Below are positions 60,116 through 64,000 of a stretch of 64,000 nt of DNA, piece by piece (position 1 is the stretch's first letter; each line of letters begins with the position of its first letter). Made by a program: the position numbers and the translations under genes. The notes below the pieces were generated by a model. It did not search any database, had not been told where the DNA came from, and saw nothing but the letters and a program-made list of their open reading frames with translations. The stretch spans positions 8,941,312-9,005,311 of the forward strand of contig NC_092675.1 of the NCBI RefSeq assembly GCF_964355755.1. Direction: 5' to 3'. The stretch comes from Antedon mediterranea. Lineage: Eukaryota > Echinodermata > Crinoidea > Comatulida > Antedonidae.

Positions 60116-60233
60116 GTCTACAACCATACCACGTTGAAAACACCGGTTCTCCTCCGAACACCGCAGTTAAACAACGTCGGGCCTGGTTAGTACTTGGATG
60201 GGAGACCGCCTGGGAATACCTGGTGTCGTAGAC
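60116..60233 (+). rRNA. 5S rRNA gene 126 (G37C), last of the array
   Basis: Leader S; G37C. A normal short spacer and leader follow, but the next gene is cut after its first two nucleotides at 60353. Confidence 0.94.
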
Positions 60234-60352
60234 CTATGTTTAACTTTTTTAAATTATACTAAACAATGTTTATTTTACCTTTCAATTATGTTTTTTGACA
60301 GTAACTATAAGATCTTTCTCAGTTATAATCTTGAACCGTAAGTAACCGAATG

Positions 60353-60580
60353 TGGCAAACTACCAAACGTGATTTGAAGATCGGAGATATCAGTGAGAGG
60401 AAATTTGTCGTCCCTTTCCCTAAAACTGAAACTTTTTAAAACAGCTTCATCAGAGCACCAACATACCTGAATTTGCTACTCAACAAACTAAGAAATGCGG
60501 TAACAGTGAATAATTTTAAGTCTACTCTAAAAATATTTAATCCCAAAAGAAAAAACTCAACGTTTTGTATAGCATTGTAG
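60353..60580 (+). pseudogene. LINE reverse transcriptase C-terminal tail, broken
   Basis: Read in one frame, this encodes a piece with VPFPKTETF, a TAA stop at 60437-60439, then NSFIRAP and LRNAVTVNNFKSTLKIF, ending at TAG 60578-60580. The pattern (R..R, VP..T..F.NSF, LR.A.sV..FK..LK.F) is the usual C-terminus of APE-type LINE reverse transcriptases such as the CR1, L2 and Jockey groups. The usual W of WN.LP is replaced by L. Only about 75 residues remain of a protein normally near 900. The left side is cut at the 5S junction. Family level is inferred from motif pattern only. Confidence 0.65.
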
Positions 60581-60655
60581 GCTATATTTTTGTATTTAAG
60601 TACATATATAATATATATTTTTAGTCGCGTGGAAGCGACTCTATAGTTCACTATG

Positions 60656-60697
60656 TCGGTCTGTCGGTCTGTCGGTCTGTCGGTCTGTCTGTCGGTC
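60656..60697 (+). repeat. TCGG/TCTG tetranucleotide tract 1
   Basis: Alternating TCGG and TCTG units, followed by the flank CCGGTATCACTATGC that also follows tract 2. Confidence 0.85.
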
Positions 60698-61295
60698 CGG
60701 TATCACTATGCGTTTTATCGCTTTCTGACCTTATCTTGATATCAGTTTAATCTAGCTAGGTCAATTTTTCACAGTATATTCCTTATGGCCAGGAATCGAT
60801 GTGGTTATGTTTTCACGGTGCGCAATAAAAAATTACGTGGTCTACGCACGATTTAATGAAATCACGTTTGTAATCATATCTTCACAACCATGAATCACAA
60901 TTAAATACAATTTGGTACTCATAAATTTCAGGGCATAAATCATCATATGGCAATACAATTACGTGCGTAGCGCATGTAACGCATGCGTACGGGCGCTTAA
61001 AATTTTCAAAATTTATTTTCGATGAAATAAGAGTACGTTTCAGGCAATTTTAAGCGTTTACAAAATTGCCATGAGTGCGCATATTTTTGCGTGCGAACTG
61101 CCCGTTAAATGTTATTGCGCACTCTTTTTGCCCGGTTTCTGTTTTCTTGACTTACTTTTCAACTTGAAATTACGTTATACGAGCACGTCAAAAGTGACAG
61201 GCTACGCACGTGTAAATTAAAAATATATAAATGTTTTTAAACATTTCAACATTTTTAAACATGTTCAGTAATTTCGGTCAGTATAGTTCATTATG

Positions 61296-61346
61296 TCGGT
61301 CGGTCGGTCTGTCTGTCGGTCTGTCGGTCTGTCTGTCTGTCGGTCC
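61296..61346 (+). repeat. TCGG/TCTG tetranucleotide tract 2
   Basis: Second tract in the same orientation with the same left and right flanks as tract 1, about 640 bp away. An open frame through it (61231-61455) is low-complexity and not credible. Confidence 0.85.
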
Positions 61347-61453
61347 GGTATCACTATGCATTGTAGCACGCGACTTAATGGCTGTTGGCCTTGTTTTAAA
61401 CAAAGTTCATCCGTTTTTCTTTTTCCATATATGTTTTGTTATAATGTTTATAT

Positions 61454-61497
61454 GAGGGCCCCTTGATTGTCAGCATATGCTGTTTATGGTCACCCTC
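61454..61497 (+). other. Possible 3' stem-loop of the LINE
   Basis: GAGGG (61454-61458) can pair with CCCTC (61493-61497), enclosing the perfect 12-bp palindrome CAGCATATGCTG (61471-61482). A hairpin just before the tail is known for several LINE groups, where the reverse transcriptase recognises it. Confidence 0.5.
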
Positions 61498-61531
61498 ACT
61501 AAATAAGGTTTAATAAATAAAAAATAAATAA

Positions 61532-61713
61532 ATCGTTCTTGTGAAACATGACCTTCATCCAAATGATTGGCCGTTGGGCAGAGTTGTGAACACAGCAGCC
61601 GCTGAAGATGGTCATATTCGTAAGGTGAACGTAGAAATGATTGTTGAGGATAGAAAGAAGACCATGCTGAGACCATAAGTGAGCTAATATTAATAATTCC
61701 ATTTGAAGACTAG
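61532..61713 (+). pseudogene. BEL/Pao retrotransposon pol C-terminal fragment, frameshifted
   Basis: The frame from 61532 gives IVLVKHD, then WPLGRVV and DGHIRKV, then RP followed at once by stop TAA (61676-61678). The next frame carries SELILI and ends at TAG 61711-61713, so about one base is missing. The order VLV..W.LGRV...DG.vR.v...RP...L.L matches the domain after the integrase in BEL/Pao elements (DUF5641-like). Its 5' side is cut exactly by the LINE tail, suggesting the LINE landed in it. Confidence 0.65.
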
Positions 61714-62400
61714 GTTTGCAGGAATTTGTTAGCATTATAGATAATGCATATATAGTAGTTTTAGTTAAATAATGGTTTTTAATAATAAATAAGTTAAAGG
61801 TAGCTTAATAATAATAAGATTAGTATCTTAATATCTCATGTTATATTAATGGTTGTAGCAAGTAAGGGTCTACTTATGTTAAGTCAGTAGCGCTAGTATT
61901 ATGTTATGTTGTCCCTCATACAACTTGGTATTATCAATCCATTTTTTTGATGATGCGGTCATCACTGGAGTGTGCTGTCCGTTTGAGGATTTTTATTGAG
62001 CGTAGCGCTCTCTGGGGTCGACTAAAGTCAGCTCTATCGCAAGGTTCGTTGCGGTTATGTTTTTCATAACAAATTAGTCATCTTTGAAAAATGTACTTTT
62101 AAGATGCAAAGTTAGCTGTGTTTAACACCGTCTTTATGTTTTCTGGTGAGTTTCGGAACCTATATAGTTATGTTTTTACCTTTACCTATCTGATAGTTGT
62201 TATTTTGTTAGCTGTTACTTATTATATTAGAAGCATTTTATGGATATTTGGTCCAACACGTTACCACGAGGATAATAAAGTGTGGCTCGTCGTTATTTCG
62301 AGCTTCTCATTAACGAAGAACTTATCTTAGCACTATATGCCGTATGTTAAGCCTAAAATACTACTAGCGTTTTATCCATATATATTTTAAGCACTAGAAA
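61714..62400. other. No gene; possible remnant of an LTR
   Basis: Downstream of the BEL/Pao fragment lie TATATAG near 62161 and AATAAA at 62274-62279, about 115 bp apart, with small hairpins (GAGCG-TAG-CGCTC at 61998-62010 and GCTCG/CGAGC near 62285). This is the spacing of a promoter and polyadenylation signal in an LTR. No second LTR copy, polypurine tract or clear boundary is visible, so the LTR reading is weak. Open frames here (62118-62330) show no family features. Confidence 0.25.
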
Positions 62401-63447
62401 GTTATAATTTAATAGTATAATTTCGTTAGTTTCTGGTAATTTATAGCTTCTGCTAAAGGACCTCCATTCGCCGATTTTCCTAGTCATGAATATTTATGTT
62501 AGTTTTGAGATCGAGGGCGGTGTTTACCAACGTTATTATTTTTAGTGATAATATTATGTTTCTTTTTAGACATTTTAAAGTGATTTGCTTCCCGAAGCTC
62601 GCTCAGATTGAATTCGTATTATGTTGAGTCATACTCTGTAAGTTTATTCGTAATAATCAGTTATTATGCTTACATTCGATTGTTCATAGGTTTTGATGTA
62701 ACTGAAGTGCGTTATGCTAACGCTAAATTTTATTGTAAGAAATTGAAGATTGCAAACAGTTAATAATCTCTGTTTGAAGAGAATGTAATATTTCAACATT
62801 CTGACATAATTAGAACCTGTGGGAGAACAGACCAATGTTGACCTTGGAGTATTTTCATAATTAATAAATTTAATTAATTTTTTAATTACTTGGTTTTGTG
62901 ATAATTAAATTATTCTTAATTAATGAAGGTCATTCTTTTCCTGAGTTTGTAATAATTAAATTATTCTTAATTAATGAAGGTCTTTCTTTGTTTAGGAGGG
63001 GCGCGTTATTTATTAATATTAATTTTAAATGCTGTATATTATAATCTTAATCCTCTATATATATTTATATATATAAATCCAAAGGCAAATAACTGAAAAA
63101 ATGACAATGTTGTGGGTATCAGTGGCTGAATCTCAATGTAGATACAAAAAAAAAAGTGAAAAGGTAAATCAAAAGGATAAAGTAAAACAGCCTGAAACGT
63201 TAGCAGAGCTTTCGGGCAACACTAGCCCTTCATCATTGCAAGTGAAGGATAAGAACTGGCAAGTGCTGCCTGGGTGGACAGGAACATGGAGTAACTCCTT
63301 GACAGGAATAAAAGAAATACAACAAAAGGAGACAGGGTGGAGTCTGAATAAGAGTAGAAAACAAAGAAGGTAGCTTGGTAGAGATACAGTATAAACAATT
63401 TTGGAATGAAACTAAAAAATAGCTTAGGCCTAAATGGTGGTTAATAT
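62401..63447. other. AT-rich intergenic sequence
   Basis: No supported gene. It holds a 51-bp-period direct repeat (62901-62982) and a TATA dinucleotide stretch near 63056-63077. An open frame at 63101-63373 (90 codons, Lys/Gln/Ser-rich, with a run of ten A) matches nothing I recognise and is probably chance. Confidence 0.5.
62901..62982 (+). repeat. Direct repeat, 51-bp period
   Basis: ATAATTAAATTATTCTTAAT followed by TAATGAAGGTC occurs at 62901 and again at 62952; TTAATTAA palindromes lie inside and just upstream. Confidence 0.8.
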
Positions 63448-63474
63448 CATGGAGTAAAGAATAATTACTCCATG
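63448..63474. repeat. 10-bp perfect inverted repeat
   Basis: CATGGAGTAA and TTACTCCATG flank a 7-nt centre. It lies just past the stop codon end of the Penelope-like fragment, so it may belong to that element's 3' end. Confidence 0.6.
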
Positions 63475-63487
63475 TTAATATTGAAAC

Positions 63488-64000
63488 TTAAATTTTGGTA
63501 GACAATGGAATAATTTTACCAACCTGGGAGTATGTTTCTAATGTTAAGTACAAAAGGTTTTGTGGTTTTAAGTTGTAATTCCCAGTGGTTTTCCTTGTCT
63601 TTGCGAGTTTTGTCACTCCATTTGACACATGGAATATTGCAATAACTCTGAAATTTGCAATCGAGTGACCAGCTGAATTAAAATGTTCGGCTACAGGTTG
63701 ATCAAGCTTTTTAAACATTAAAATGTTTTGATAGCTGATCTGTGTTGTGTCATTCTCATACGGAGAGTGTTTTTTGTTTCTCCGACGTACTGTTTGCCAC
63801 AAATATTACAGTATATGAGATAAATGAAGTTTTTGGTTAGACAATTAATTGATTGTCTTATCCGAAAAATGCGGCCAGTTTGGTTACTCTTAAATTTTTC
63901 AGTAAAATCAACCAATGAACAAGTTTTGCAAGATTTGCCGCAAAGGTGACTGCCCAAATTTTGACTGCCATGAGAGTTAATTTCACTCTTAAATTTGGAT
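63488..64000 (-). mobile_element. Penelope-like element, GIY-YIG endonuclease end, frameshifted
   Basis: On the - strand a frame is open from the window edge to a stop at 63718-63720. It carries CGKSCKTC, the spaced TG..F.IR..I.C, then NFIYLIYCNICGKQYVGET and LRMRMTQHRSAIK. FIY and YVG are the GIY and YIG motifs, with the CxxC between them that marks Penelope-type endonucleases; R of LRMR and the following H fit the catalytic and metal-binding residues. The family's next block (PVAEHF...GHS) lies in another frame (63488-63802), and the last one (ENHWELQLKT) in a third near 63550-63620, so there are at least two frameshifts. The reverse transcriptase would lie beyond 64000. A decayed copy. Confidence 0.8.

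Larger units (their letters stand above)
1..60353 (+). repeat. 5S rDNA tandem array with short and long units
   Basis: Direct head-to-tail array of 126 full-length 5S genes, 47 psi1 and 46 psi2 relics, all in one orientation. The short unit is gene (118) plus a 118-119 bp spacer; two spacer versions (TGTTTTTTGACAG and TGTTTTTATGACAG) give 236 or 237 bp. The long unit adds a spacer with two pseudogenes, so psi1-to-psi1 distance is about 1150 (two genes), 1387 (three) or 1624 (four). D-leader blocks are about 62 bp shorter. The array continues left of the window. 5S genes are transcribed by RNA polymerase III with TFIIIA bound to the internal control region; the RNA joins the large ribosomal subunit. 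Copy numbers are hand counts. Confidence 0.97.
57747..60353 (+). repeat. Disordered right edge of the 5S array
   Basis: Contains a long spacer cut short at about 58013 (CATGTTTGT joined to AAGTTATAATC), the only seven-gene block, a psi1 whose spacer switches to short-spacer sequence near 59795, a 3-bp duplication (GTTGTTGATG) at about 57878, and many private substitutions. No psi2 follows the last psi1. This fits weaker homogenisation near an array end. Confidence 0.85.
60624..61374. mobile_element. Candidate TIR element with TTA target duplication
   Basis: The ends are GTCGCGTG (60624-60631) and CACGCGAC (61367-61374), perfect 8-bp inverted repeats, each flanked outside by TTA (60621-60623 and 61375-61377). 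TTA/TAA 3-bp duplications are typical of PIF/Harbinger-type transposons, but the repeats are short and no transposase is present, so this would be a non-autonomous element. Both subterminal regions carry the same module: TATAGTTCA(C/T)TATG, a TCGG/TCTG tract, then CCGGTATCACTATGC. The interior is unannotated, with CpG-rich pieces such as the palindrome ACGCATGCGT at 60979-60988. Confidence 0.45.
60354..61533 (+). mobile_element. 5'-truncated LINE copy, interrupted
   Basis: Proposed to run from the RT tail through a 3' UTR to an A-rich tail of TAAA-like repeats at about 61499-61533. The part between 60624 and 61374 appears to be a later insertion. Without it, stop codon to tail is only about 200 bp, a normal LINE 3' UTR. 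The linkage of the two halves is inference; both share orientation. Confidence 0.5.

Noticed and set aside
1-60353. CRISPR-like regular repetition
   Set aside because: The repeat contains a whole 5S gene, the spacers are not unique, and the context is animal.
60436-60651. 71-codon open frame on the - strand
   Set aside because: Antisense to the LINE RT tail and AT-rich downstream sequence; no family features.
61231-61455. 74-codon + strand open frame
   Set aside because: Translates the tetranucleotide tract as a Ser/Val/Gly-rich run; no homology pattern.
61470-61735. Two - strand open frames
   Set aside because: They are antisense to the BEL/Pao fragment, whose + strand motifs are clear.
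62118-62835. Open frames at 62118-62330 (+) and 62644-62835 (-)
   Set aside because: Short, AT-driven, without recognisable motifs or conserved context.
63101-63373. 90-codon + strand open frame
   Set aside because: Contains an A10 run and low-complexity Lys/Gln/Ser sequence; no known domain and no neighbours to support it.

Overview
The window is eukaryotic and almost certainly from an invertebrate animal. About 94% of it (1-60353) is a tandem 5S ribosomal RNA array, all on the + strand. The remaining 3.6 kb holds decayed retroelements of animal type (LINE, BEL/Pao, Penelope-like). The 5S sequence has the metazoan/protostome look (CCATACCACGTTGAAAACACC at the 5' end, TACTTGGATGGGAGACCGCC in the C-box). 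I cannot name the phylum from sequence alone. No intact protein gene is supported anywhere.

5S array, 1-60353. By manual reading I count 126 full-length genes of 118 nt (120 nt if the following CT is included). They fall in blocks: 26 blocks of two, 12 of three, 7 of four and one of seven genes, plus one gene at the left edge and two at the right. Within a block, gene starts are 236-237 bp apart. Blocks are separated by a long spacer that contains two 5S pseudogene relics: psi1, a 51-bp copy with the internal promoter deleted (47 copies), and psi2, the 5' half only (46 copies). Gene entries use three leader codes. S = TTATAAT at -29 to -23. T = TATATATA at -30 to -23, after a long spacer. D = T leader lost by a ~62-bp deletion, leaving a TATA-like TTATAA near -16. 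Substitutions are numbered from 5S nucleotide 1; 'consensus' means no difference from the majority 118-nt sequence. The array runs off the left window edge, and position 1 lies inside a leader.

Subtypes are locked to position in the block. C17T+G70C genes always open a block, G37C genes lie inside, and G87A genes close two-gene blocks. Segments of 1.4 to about 5 kb recur with fixed offsets (1387, 2475, 3690, 3862, 7316, 12931 and 28034 bp), many sharing private mutations. This is the footprint of unequal exchange and segmental duplication. The right edge (57.7-60.35 kb) is rearranged and carries most of the unique mutations.

Flank, 60354-64000. The array breaks at nucleotide 2-3 of a 5S gene and joins a 5'-truncated LINE whose reverse-transcriptase C-terminal tail contains a stop codon. 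The LINE 3' region appears interrupted by a ~750-bp element with 8-bp inverted ends and TTA duplications. The A-rich LINE tail abuts a frameshifted BEL/Pao pol C-terminus. About 1.7 kb of AT-rich sequence without recognisable genes follows. The right edge carries a frameshifted Penelope-like GIY-YIG endonuclease on the - strand, open to the window end.
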